64,000 nucleotides of DNA from Holothuria scabra (taxonomy: Eukaryota > Echinodermata > Holothuroidea > Aspidochirotida > Holothuriidae), in NCBI GenBank assembly GCA_037179385.1, contig CM074195.1, positions 27,240,087-27,304,086 on the forward strand. Reading direction: 5' to 3'. The translations under genes and the position numbers were made by a program. The notes under the pieces were generated by a model. The model did not search any database. It saw nothing but the letters and a program-made list of their open reading frames with translations, and had not been told where the DNA came from. This document shows positions 31,336-41,111 of the stretch, piece by piece; position 1 is the stretch's first letter; every line of letters begins with the position of its first letter.

Positions 31336-34090
31336 TTACTAGTTGGCGGTGTATTTCACTATTTTCAATTTTTCATTAATAATTAAGCCACTGCTAAAAG
31401 GCAACAAACTGTGTGTAAACACTGTCTAGAAAAGAAGAAAGTAAGATTTCCCTCAACGGCAACTAAAGCAAATGTTAAATGATTGTGGTTTTTCACAAAT
31501 TTTACACTCCCGGACATTGATCAGTGAAACAGCCCCATTTTACTATTTGTAGTGGAATTTTCCCCTATTTTCCTGAAATTCAGAAATTTAATTCGATTCT
31601 TTTAATATCATATGTCCTTTAGTAGATCACTACTCGAATGCTTAACGGTAATTGTATTTGGAACATTGTATGTAGCCTAACTAATTATCCCTGCCAGCCA
31701 GGAATATTTGATCGGTCCTTTGACGGTCCATTGTCGGCTCATCGTGGGAAAAATGTGTGGGTCTATGGTTCGCTGACGGGCGAGAGGTATTGATTGGCAA
31801 AAACTCTGTACCCATCATGCACTTTTCACAGTGTCAAGCCAGCGGACCTCCGATGGTTCTCCTTCGGTCAAATGGCCCCCGACAGACCGCCTGCTTACAG
31901 GGTATGATGCATCAATATACTGTGGGCCTACGTGGCATTTGGTTGTTTAGTTTCGGCGATCGATCGATCAACTATCGATTTTGGGTGATTGTAGTGCTAT
32001 ATGCTATTACAGTGTTGACGCCTACGTCACTGATTGGCATTAGTTGGCATTGTGTGTGTGTGTTTTTTTTTTTTTTTTTTTTTTGGTTTTTTTTTTGTTT
32101 TGTTTCTCTTTGAGCCCTGCATGCGCCATGAGCGCTTTTTGCGGATGTGTGCGCATTTTAAATTTCCATTATTATTTTTATTATTATTAATTGGTTGGCA
32201 TAGAGCATGCGCAATAACTCATGGGTGTATATTTGGTGTTGCGCGTGTTAACGCTTGCGTGGTTGCATGCAGAGAGTAGACAAACTGGAACCTACCGTCC
32301 ATTGTGACGACAGTGTAAGCGCGCCCACTGAGCTATATAGCAGCTCAGTGAGAGCGCCTTACCAACTCTTTTGACGCCCAGCTGTGATAGCATTTGTTGT
32401 AACACTGATTGAGTCTATTGAAAAAGTATTCGCGTTCAGCGTGCGTGCACCGTTGGACATCAACAGAAATGCGGAACGAACCCTGGAATATGTATACTAA
32501 TTGTACAGTATGACTCTTGAAGTGCATAGGGCCAGCCGAGGCCAATGCGACGAAAGTACCTTTTACTTTCGTAATTTATTTATTTATTTTTCATTCATTT
32601 TTTTTTTATTTTGCGGGCATGAACAAGGGGCCATGGCCCTTGTGCCCTCCTGTCTACGCCAGTGGTAAGACTAGGCTAGGAGAATTGATACTGTTTGGAG
32701 TAAACCTGAGATTTTAGGCGACAGGCTTCCCAAATGTTTCCCGATTTTATATCTCTGTGATAATTGTGAAATATGTTACCCTGGCCTGATTATGATCATA
32801 TACTTTGTGCCAGTGTTTTCCGGTAAATGCTTGAAAGAATTTGGATATTCTACCATTTCGGGTATTGTGTTGTGAAAAAGTCTGAAGTAAAAACTAATAG
32901 GCTCACGAATAATACTTTTGCGCTGCCCGGAGGTGTAGCAAATTTTTGGAATCTTTGCTTTTCATGAATTCTAGTACCGCGATTTATGGCGGGTTTTTTT
33001 CAGATTGCGGGCACGTCAAGGAATTTTCGGGAAAAAAACTATGCCATTTTTTTAAACCCCAGTGGTTATTTGATTTTTGCAAAATCCTTGTACTAATTTT
33101 TCCAATTTCCCGCCACATTTTAGAATGTGTGGATTTTTTGGAGGGGGGGTGGGTGGGCGGGGAGGACAGACTTTCCCCTTGCCCCCAATCCCTAGCTCGT
33201 ACGCCAATGGAGATATCCTATCTAGGGTACATGGTCGGTGACATGGAATTTTCAGTTGGGTCAAATTCTTCTCCATTCTTTTCTAAAGTACTCCCGGCCC
33301 TCTGGCAAAGGGTCGTTCGGCGAAACCAAAACTTACACTGACTCCTTCCCGAAGAAGCTATATTACGATTATTCACGATTATCCACATGGCTGATGTGCC
33401 ACTGTATAGATAGTTGTAGTTCCAGAGCAGTCACTTCATATACACTTGAATGCCTTATCTGAGTTAGTGCTGTTAAAGTTTGATAATATCTTCCAAAATC
33501 AAAACAATTTGACAATTACTATACACCGTTTGGGTCCTGTCAAACCAGATTCAGCCGTCCATCGCCCACAAGAAATGTGAAACATGTTATTATCATCATG
33601 AGTTACACTCCGAACTTAGTTTCTATTTACATCGCTGTGAACTGTTCACCGGTAAGACATGACATGAATATTAAAACATTGATCAACTCATTACTCATTA
33701 ATATGAAGTGGTTGCCAGAGGGGTGCGATTTATCACTTCCCCCTGACAAGTCACTACCGTAGACCCCCGAGGTTGTTATGTTCTTCTACAAGCTAGCAGT
33801 AGCTGTACGATTTTAATCTGTGTACATAACGATGGATGGGGCTGAAACAATCCATGGTCAACGATAAACTTAAAGTTAATCTAGAAATTAGAATTAACGG
33901 GATCCGTTGGCACACTTAGATTTTGTTACTTAGCCTAATCCTTTTGAGGCTTACAAGCTAGTTCGGAAAATAGCTTTCTGCTCACTTTGAGTGTAACAAT
34001 AAATGGACAATGAGTACCTTGTAGCCTTCTACACTTAACAGACTGCTTTTCTCACAGGATATCCTGTGTGATCGAGCCACCATCAGGCCT
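31336..34090. other. Unit 1 left part: non-coding, with hairpins and element ends
   Basis: Open frames here encode low-complexity or unrecognised peptides; one in units 3 and 4 reaches 172 codons only because a poly-T run stays in frame. Landmarks: (tg)n plus T run at 32049-32085; hairpin cactgagct/agctcagtg at 32327-32351; foldback around ggggccatggccc near 32630; ends like ctgtctacgccagtgg near 32661 and tagctcgtacgccaatgg near 33205, resembling hAT-like termini. The same landmarks recur in units 2-4. Confidence 0.5.
33696..33741. repeat. Right arm of the perfect 46-bp inverted repeat
   Basis: Exact reverse complement of 28705-28750. This arm lies within the tandem unit and so recurs in units 2-4, whereas its partner exists once. 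Confidence 0.85.
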
Positions 34091-34092
34091 CT

Positions 34093-35114
34093 TTAGTGGC
34101 GTGCGAAGGGGAGACCATTGGGCCATGCCCCCTTCACAGATGCCATTTTTCTTTGTTCCTAAAAATACGTAGTCTAACTTTATCAACACAAGTTTTACTT
34201 CAAAAGATAGCATATGTGGCATCAGATTGCTTATAAGGACACCCAATTTTTCAAGAATTTTCAAAGGGGAAGGATTGTCCCTGCAAGGTCTTTCAGTGAT
34301 GCCAATTTTTTTTTTTTTTTTTTTAATTCCTACAAATAGACCGAGGCAAATTCTGTCAAATTCCAATTTTTACTTAGAAAAGGTAGACTCTGTTTCCCAC
34401 TGGTGGCATCCATCAAAAAACTTCATGCTTAGATTCTCTTTACAAGCATAAATACGCTATTTTGACCATCTGAGGGGTCTGATTTTTCGAAATTTTCTTT
34501 ACGCTTCGCGCCAACCAATGGTGGCGCTTCGCTCGTTCTTTTGGGCAAAATAACATATTTGGGGTAAAATTAGCTCTTAGCTCTCTGATCACTTTGCAGT
34601 TTGCGAACATATTTTGAACTGAGCATTTTATTGCAAACGACAAAAGAAGAAAGCGACTGGCTAGATTCTTCGTATAAGCCTCGAAAATGCTATTTCCGGC
34701 CATCTAAGGGGTCTAATTTTTCCAAATTTTCTCTTACGCTCCGCGCCAACCAATAGTGGCGCTCCGCTAAGATAATCTTAATGACAAAATAACATTTTGT
34801 GGTCAAGAAAACCACAAATACCGATCTATGCTGTTTTTTTTTGACTCCTAAAAGTGTGGAAATTTAATGACAAGTTTTTCTTCGTAAGGTAGCATAAATG
34901 GCATAAAGAAATGCATGTCAAGGCACAAAAGTTTCAGTTTCATCCTCATGAACCACCACAATTCAACTTTTAACACTGTTCCTGTCAAAGTGGAAAATCT
35001 TGCACCATTTTGCATGTAGGCTCCTTGAAAACGTCAAAAATTTCCGGACACCCCTCCCTTGACCATACTGCATGCCCTTCCCCTTCAGAGAAATCCTGCG
35101 TACGCCACTGCGTT
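34093..35114. mobile_element. Possible ~1-kb hAT-like element, nested
   Basis: The left end tagtggcgtgcgaagggg and right end (reversed) cagtggcgtacgcaggattt are alike but not identical. Between them, 34440-34780 contains two ~230-bp subrepeats, each with a gcgccaaccaa-ggtggcgc mini-palindrome. No convincing target duplication was found. It repeats in units 2 and 3. Confidence 0.4.
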
Positions 35115-35519
35115 AGTACATACAAATAAACCAGATATTGTTTACCAAAATAATATACTTTGTTATTTCCGATTGCTCTATGTTATACTTAAAAATTAAA
35201 ATGCAGGTAATATTACAAAATGACATGGTAATGTGGTTATAAGTAAGTTTGCATATTTTGTATGAAATACATACACATTGACTGGGAAAAGTTTTGGGGA
35301 AATTTCATACCTTTGCCCCCCCCCCCCTGGAAAAATCCTAGCTACGCCACTGCGCAACATATCTCTGGATCAGTGAAAAATTAATTCTCTGGAGAGGAAT
35401 ACCTATTTTTCCGATTAAACAAAATCCTAACCAATGGAGTTGCTACTCAGGGTCAGGGGGGCCACTGGCTCTTAAGAGTGGAAAATTCGGAAATCTGCCT
35501 TTTGTGACACCATGCAATT

Positions 35520-36376
35520 CGAGTGTCTGGATTTTCCCACTGTTTATATCAGTCAAACGCTGAAATTCCGAATTATCTCCAACCGCAAGAAGCTCAAAAT
35601 TTTCCGCGAGCTTCACGCAGCGCAACTTGCAGTTTATAATGCAGTAGTTTTATTCATAGAATCAGTTAATTCGGTTAACTTTTCCGAGAGTCTGAAAGTG
35701 ACAAAATCACCAGATCATTAAGTGACATCAGCAACTCGCCGTAGTCACGGTGCTATTTTCATGAATTTTCTTTTTTACTAGAAATTCCGAATTCTCTCCA
35801 CTTGATGAAGAACTCCATTTTTGCATTTTTTGTTTCAGAATGCAAAATTTTACGCGCGTTTTGTGCGTCACAACTTGGCAGTTTCTAATGCAGTGGTGCT
35901 CGTTCATAAATTAGTTTGGTAATCTTTTCCCAACTCTGAAAATTACAAAAATTACCAGATTACAAAAGTGACATCCGCAACTACAGTTCTACAGTACTTT
36001 CATGAATTTTTACATAAAATTCGATGATATTTTCTCCAATATAAGCTCAGGACTTTTAAAATGTGGTCGGAGAGCCTCAATCTGTAGGCCTTAAACCACA
36101 TTGTGTAGCTTGTTCGATCTTTGGTCGCAGTACTGTGCAATCTCAGACTTGTCAATAAGAAATACAAATTCTTCAATAATTCCCGAACTTTTCACATTTT
36201 CTTTCAAAGGAAACCCAAGATCCAAAAATTTCTCAGCCCAATGCAAGCTCCATCTTTTCAAATGTTAGTTACGGTCTAAGAGAAATGGTTTGCACACTTA
36301 AAAAATTGGAACATTTGGGTGCCTCCACCCCCACCCCACCCCCACCCCCCCCGAAAAATGTCTAGCTACACCACTG
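35520..36376. mobile_element. hAT-like arm with ~250-bp subrepeats
   Basis: Two tandem blocks (35560-35790, 35791-36030) share gaaattccgaatt-tctcca, caaaattttcgcg-ttgcgtca, caacttg-cagtttataatgc, aaaatcaccagat and gtgacatc-gcaact. A third block (36030-36376) ends tagctacaccactg with a C run before it. A matching left end was not found. It recurs in units 2 and 3 (about 45530-46389, 55515-56370). Confidence 0.6.
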
Positions 36377-37640
36377 CTCCTAGCTGAGAAAACTTGTGGG
36401 GGAAAGTGGGGAGGAAAAATCTGCTAAACAATATTTTAATCCCATCCACCCTGAAAATACAGTACCCAGGGATTTGCTAAAACGCCATGGTTTTTGTGAG
36501 CTTCTTTCTTTGGACCCCACAGGGTAAGTCCACTGCGCAGAAGGTGTACGTCGAGACTTTCAATACTGAGAGCACAGTACAGTCATCCCACCCGCTAAAC
36601 CAAATTATACTAATCCAGGGTTTAGTTGATTTTTCACTCAGAGATGAAGCACCTTATCTTCACAGCGATTCTCCTTTCATCCCGTTGGCATCATCATCAT
36701 CATCATCATCATCATCACCCGTGTGACGTAAAAAAGCTCTACTCAAATCAACTACCACTAATTAACAGCCTAACGCCCGACTTTTGGGTCGTAAGTCGGG
36801 TTTCTACTTGATGATCGCACTTACAGATTATTGTCATTCCAAATTGAAAAATAAATAAAAATATTATACAGTCCAAGCCCTTGGGGTGGTTACAAACTGT
36901 GGGTGCTAACATCAAGATAAAACACCGACTCTAAGCCCAAAAGGTCGGGTTTTAGACTGTTTAGTTGTGTGCGATTTGAGTGAGAGATATTTCACGAAAT
37001 ATCGGTATTTCCCTGGACACACTAGGATCCAAGGCTTACTCGGAATTCAACCGCTAAGGCAAATACTTATTTGTCACTCAAAGGAATGCTGAAGTCTTCG
37101 AACTTCCGGAGGCCAAGGCCCTATATGTTCCACGCGATGGGTTTTGCCCTGGACCCCACCCCCTCTGAAGTCTGCCCTTCACCCTCAGTTCCGCGCTACG
37201 TATAAAACCTCGGGAAGTCTCCTTCCACAACTTTTTTCTTCTGTCCTTATTCCCCGGCCAGAAGTATCCAACGAAATTGGAAATTTGTCTGCTAATCTTT
37301 TGCCTTTTTACAAATATATATAAATCTGAAGCTTACATTGGAAAAAAATTGAACGAAGGAGAAAAGAATAATAATTTTGTAAGCATGCATATTTCTGTTA
37401 AGTAATTTGTTCTATCAAAACACTATCTAGGCGAGCACCACCATTTTTTGGGGCGGAGCGTACAGAAATTTAAAAAAAAATCGAACCCCTCAAACAGCCG
37501 GAAATGGCATTTTTCAGACTTGTTAGTAGAAATGAAAAAATCGTGTCTGAGCTTCCCTTTGCACTAAAAGTTTATTTCAATAGAAAAACAAAACAGTTTA
37601 CTATTTGATCTGAAAATTACCAGATTTAGGTACCACTACG
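36377..37640. other. Unit 1 middle: non-coding, microsatellite and hairpins
   Basis: A cat microsatellite at 36689-36717 (about 9-10 copies here, 4 in units 2 and 3). A hairpin cccgactt/aagtcggg at 36777-36801, with a related ggtcggg word at 36943. From 37300 to 37600 the sequence resembles 30290-30720, including a gggcggagcgtac mini-palindrome region. No gene is recognised. Confidence 0.5.
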
Positions 37641-38356
37641 CAGGCGCGGATCTGGAGTGGGTTTTTACGGCCTCAGCCCTCCCTTTTACGCCACATCATC
37701 AATGGAACATATGGGAAATTTGCAATGCAACTCCCTCACACCCCTGTGCCCTCTTAGGTCCAGGGACGTCGATTATGGGGGGGGGGGCGGCAGGAGGACA
37801 TGTCCCTCCACTTTTTTGAATGAAGGGGACACTAACGTAAAAGTCAATCCCACTTTTTGTGACCTGAAACTTAACAGTTAGGTACTACTAGAATACTATA
37901 CATGTAGGTTATGAAAGATGTGCTCTGCCGACTACGATCGATTTCTGTATCAATAATTACACGTTTATACTTTGCGAATCCCTCAAATTTTTGCACGCTC
38001 CGAGCGCTTGCGATCTCATTGATGTTCTTTTTTTTTACTTGCATATCAAACATTATTTATCTGTCTCTATGATTATGTCCATTGTTCGAGTGCATAGGGT
38101 AGCAGATGTGGTTATGAAGGAGCGCAACATTTATAGGAATTTGAAGAAGATGAATCGTCCCCTGCTATGTCATGAAATTTGTTATCTTTAGTGAATGACT
38201 AGCCTGGCAGGCTTAACACATTTTAAGGAAAATGTCTCGGTGGACATTCTGCATGCAACTTTTTCAGAAAAATAAGTGAGTTCAAATGTAAAGTTTCGAC
38301 ACGAGCACATCACACATTCATATAGCGATTCGATCATTTCGTATTTAGACCAATTA

Positions 38357-38497
38357 CAGGTGCGGATCCACACATTCCAAAAAGGGGAAAGCAGGGAGTG
38401 CGAGGGAGTTGCACCGCTAATTTCCCATATGTTTCGTTGTTCATGCCGACGAAAAAGGGAGGGGTGATGCCGTAAAAGCCTCCCCTGAATCCGCGCC
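38357..38497. mobile_element. MITE copy, inverted relative to the split one
   Basis: Starts CAGGTGCGGATCC and ends GAATCCGCGCC. It aligns in reverse with the split MITE at 37641/40427. No target duplication was seen. It recurs at about 48348-48488 and 58329-58468. Confidence 0.65.
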
Positions 38498-39030
38498 TTC
38501 ATTTTTAGAGAAGTTAAATCACACAGAATTTTGCTAGATTAGAGACTTCAATCTGGATTTAGAGGTACACCTCCATCTTCTGTCTGCAGATAGTGTATGA
38601 TGCGGTGTCGTTCTAATTCGACAGGATATACTTTTACGTCTTTTGTATCAACAATCTTGCAAAAGGAGGACTATGCAACGGTGTTTCAGTAACACCAGTG
38701 GTTGCCATTCTCCTCGATCTGTGATTTTCCTGCAGTAGATTGAAGTGTGCTTTGATCAGTTTATGAATTTTACCTTCTTTCATCAAAAATGGTTCCTTAC
38801 TATTAGAACTTTTGTAAAAATCCTTCGCAAACTATCACATTTTTCGCTGTGATTCCATTTACTTATAGAGTGTACCCGGTATTTAAATTCACATAGACCG
38901 TATATAGTCCGTTGAAGTAATTACCCACACTTTCAAGACAATGTTTTGAACATTTTGGAGTTTCCTAGTAACTCAATATATTTAAACATTTAGCATCAGT
39001 CTGTATCTGGGCTCCCTTTTCTCAGACACC

Positions 39031-40304
39031 CAGTGACGTAGCTACAGGGGACAATCGGCCGTGAAGAAATGAAGAATTCGGAAATTTGCCATTTGTGAAA
39101 CCAGTCTTCAATGTGATTTTGACAGGTCATGAAATTCCGAAATTCCAAATTCTCTCCAACAAGAGCTCCATATTTGTCATTAGTTGTTCAAAAAAGCAAA
39201 ATTTTGGGTGCGCTACGTGCGCCACAAATTGCAGTTCCTTAGCAGACGTGCTCGCTAAAACATTCAATATAGTAAATTTTTGCGAGCTCTGGAGGTGACA
39301 AAATGACAAAATCGGATATTTGCTACACGTGACACCAGATCAAGTGACAACGGTAACTACGTTGCCATTTTTATAAAGTTTCTTTCATAAAAATTAATTT
39401 TCTCCAATATAGCTCTTGACTAAAACAATTTTGTCGGAGAGCCTCATTTCGTAGGCGTTGGATAACATTATTGTTATGTAGTATGGTGAACTCTCCATGA
39501 CTTTTAGCAGACGCCATCTTGTTGTTTACGAGCAACTCTCCCTTTCTTTTGTTCTAGATTCCCAGGGCCTCTCCTGTTTACCGTCACGTATGACCGATGA
39601 ACGCCGGAGTTTACATCGCCAATAGTTCCACGTGCACACTGTAACCCATATATTCAAGGTGTGGCCTATTTCACCCTCTGCAGCCTCCTCATTGGTCATT
39701 TAAATCAGCACACTCATTTACTTCGTTGCGTCATAACTTTTGACCAATCAGGGGACTGCAGGTGTTCCGATCTCTCACGAGGTTTCCAAGACCGAGCCCT
39801 CGAGCTGGTCACTCGTGCCGTAGACACTGAAGGATAAACATGTATTCACTTTGTATATATCTCAGAAATCATATTAGGCCAACCGAATAAATTAAAACTT
39901 GATCTTGTTTTGAACTCAATCAACGAATAAAATCATTTCAAATCAACTGGAACTCTCTGCATCATTTTTGTCTGGAGCTACACCTCAAGATCCCGTACGA
40001 CAACAACTTATTTAACATTATGTAGCAACAACGATCTTTGGTCGCCGCTTAATCTCAGATTTGCCAACAGGAAATACAAATTCTTCAGTAATCCCCCTTT
40101 TCAATTTTCATTACAGGAAACTCAGAATCCAAACTTTTGTGCTATACAAGCTCCATATTTCCAAATATTCGAAAAAGGACAAAAGTTTCAGCGGGCTCCG
40201 CCCGCCGCAAATTACGTACCTAGTACAGTGGTGTATACAGTCTAAAAATCGTAAAATTTGGATGCTTACCCACCCCCGTAAAAAAGGGTGTAGCTACACC
40301 GCTG
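39031..40304. mobile_element. Inner 1.27-kb hAT-like element, unit 1
   Basis: The left end CAGTGACGTAGCTACA and right end (reversed) CAGCGGTGTAGCTACA match at 14 of 16 positions. Flanking words cagacacc and tgtacacc share acacc, suggesting a decayed 8-bp target duplication. It contains the same ~250-bp block type as 35520-36376 (attccaaattctctcca, a gcgctacgtgcgc mini-palindrome) plus a solo LTR. Copies: 49022-50299 and 59001-60278. Confidence 0.65.
39472..40017 (+). mobile_element. Solo LTR, 546 bp (unit 1)
   Basis: It starts TGTTATGTAG and ends TTTAACA (TG...CA with a short inverted TGTTA/TAACA). It is flanked by ttat on both sides (39468-39471, 40018-40021). Relatives of the surrounding DNA at 36061-36140 and 10158-10220 lack this segment exactly, so they serve as empty sites. 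It has CCAAT-type words (gaccaatcagg at 39744 and its inverted form at 39690) and AATAAA signals near 39883 and 39927 on the plus strand. A gccatcttg (YY1-like) motif lies near its start. No internal retroelement genes are present. Confidence 0.75.
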
Positions 40305-40427
40305 TGTACACCTTACTAGGACAGGAGAAAATTCGGGTAGATCTCCCCTCCCCCCACACACTTTTGAAATCAAATCGACGCCCCTGCTTAGGTCAGAACC
40401 CTTTTGGAATGTCTGGGTCCGCGCCAG

Positions 40428-41111
40428 GTACCATTAGATAAGGAAATGATACTGTCTCTTTTCGGGATACAACCGGATTGACAACTTGCTAATGCTTTTT
40501 ACTCTGTTGTTTCTCTTTGCTGTATTCCTATAAAGGCCCACTGAATGAATGAAATTTCCTATATCACTGCCCGAACTCCCGACTGTAAAGGAATTTACTT
40601 CCAACCTCTTTGAAAATATGTCACCGTGCAAGGTGGGCAAGGTGGTTTAAATGAATTTTCAGTCAGTTGGCTGTCGAGGCAGGACAGATGGCAAACCATT
40701 GACCACGTATGTACTTGATCGACCCATCGTCCGTCGGTGGAATTCCAGAACCTTTTAAGCCTTCGCTAGAACATTTTACCATTTCGGACAAAGTTTTTGC
40801 AAGTCTAGACTACATTATGTTCAAAGTGGAACTGAGACAAAACATTTCCATAAACCGTCGGGGTGTGCTGCAAATCTTTGAGACCATTTTATATTTGTGA
40901 TATTTTACCATGGAAGTACTCCCTCGGACCTCCATGATTTTAGTTTAAATAAAGCGTTTCTCAGGCAATATTTGTGGAAATTTAGAAGCAGTCTGCCCTG
41001 TTTTGTAAGCCTACGCCTAGTACATTGAAGGAATTTAATGGCATTAAGCTTGAAAACTGAAAAATTGGAGTCTTTAGTATTGAAGATCAATCTGCCCAAA
41101 ATTAAGATTTG
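40428..41111. other. Unit 1 right end: non-coding, unrecognised
   Basis: The last 0.7 kb of the unit, up to the junction gatttgaaaattttc. Short frames on both strands are conserved among units only because the units are nearly identical. No family resemblance was seen. Copies lie at 50423-51105 and 60402-61085. Confidence 0.4.

Larger units (their letters stand above)
27399..35352. mobile_element. 7.95-kb hAT-like composite element with 8-bp target duplication
   Basis: The left end CAGTGGCGTAGCTAC and right end (reversed) CAGTGGCGTAGCTAG share 14 bp and start with the CAG-G pattern known for hAT ends. The 8-bp word cgcaacat is present directly outside both (27391-27398, 35353-35360), the target-duplication length typical of hAT elements. 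A perfect 46-bp inverted match (28705-28750 and 33696-33741) links the two arms. A hAT transposase relic lies at 31132-31332 (minus). The interior also holds a tandem duplication, an LTR fragment and other element ends, so it has been much invaded and is defective. Confidence 0.75.
37761..40386. mobile_element. 2.63-kb hAT-like element, unit 1
   Basis: The left end CAGGGACGTCGATTAT and right end (reversed) CAGGGGCGTCGATTTG are inverted repeats. The 8-bp word cttaggtc flanks both (37753-37760, 40387-40394), a perfect target duplication. It carries G and C runs just inside its ends, an inverted MITE copy, and an inner element with a solo LTR. No transposase frame is visible, so it is non-autonomous. 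Confidence 0.85.
37641..40427. mobile_element. ~160-bp MITE split by a 2.6-kb insertion
   Basis: The left part 37641-37760 starts CAGGCGCGGATC and the right part 40387-40427 ends GTCCGCGCCAG. Joined by position they align along their length with the intact related copy at 38357-38497 read in reverse (shared words tttacggc, ccctccctttt, aacatatgggaaatt, gcaactccct, ttttggaatgt). gtaccacta / gtaccatta lies around the outer ends, a likely diverged target duplication. It recurs in units 2 (47634-50422) and 3 (57615-60401). Confidence 0.75.
31112..41111. repeat. Tandem 10-kb repeat, unit 1
   Basis: 10,000 bp. The sequence from 31112 (aaaattttcacttgaaact) recurs at 41112, 51106 and 61086, and all later landmarks recur in order at the same offsets. 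The left border is sharp: bases before 31112 do not match those before 41112. Unit 1 differs from units 2 and 3 by lacking a 29-bp duplication and by having a longer cat microsatellite. Confidence 0.97.

Noticed and set aside
32290..32380. tRNA-like segment (agctcagtgagagcgcc) in the tandem unit
   Set aside because: It has an A-box-like word and a hairpin, but no B box at the right distance.
36777..36801. A bacterial-type terminator hairpin
   Set aside because: No downstream T run and no bacterial gene context; it lies in repeated animal DNA.
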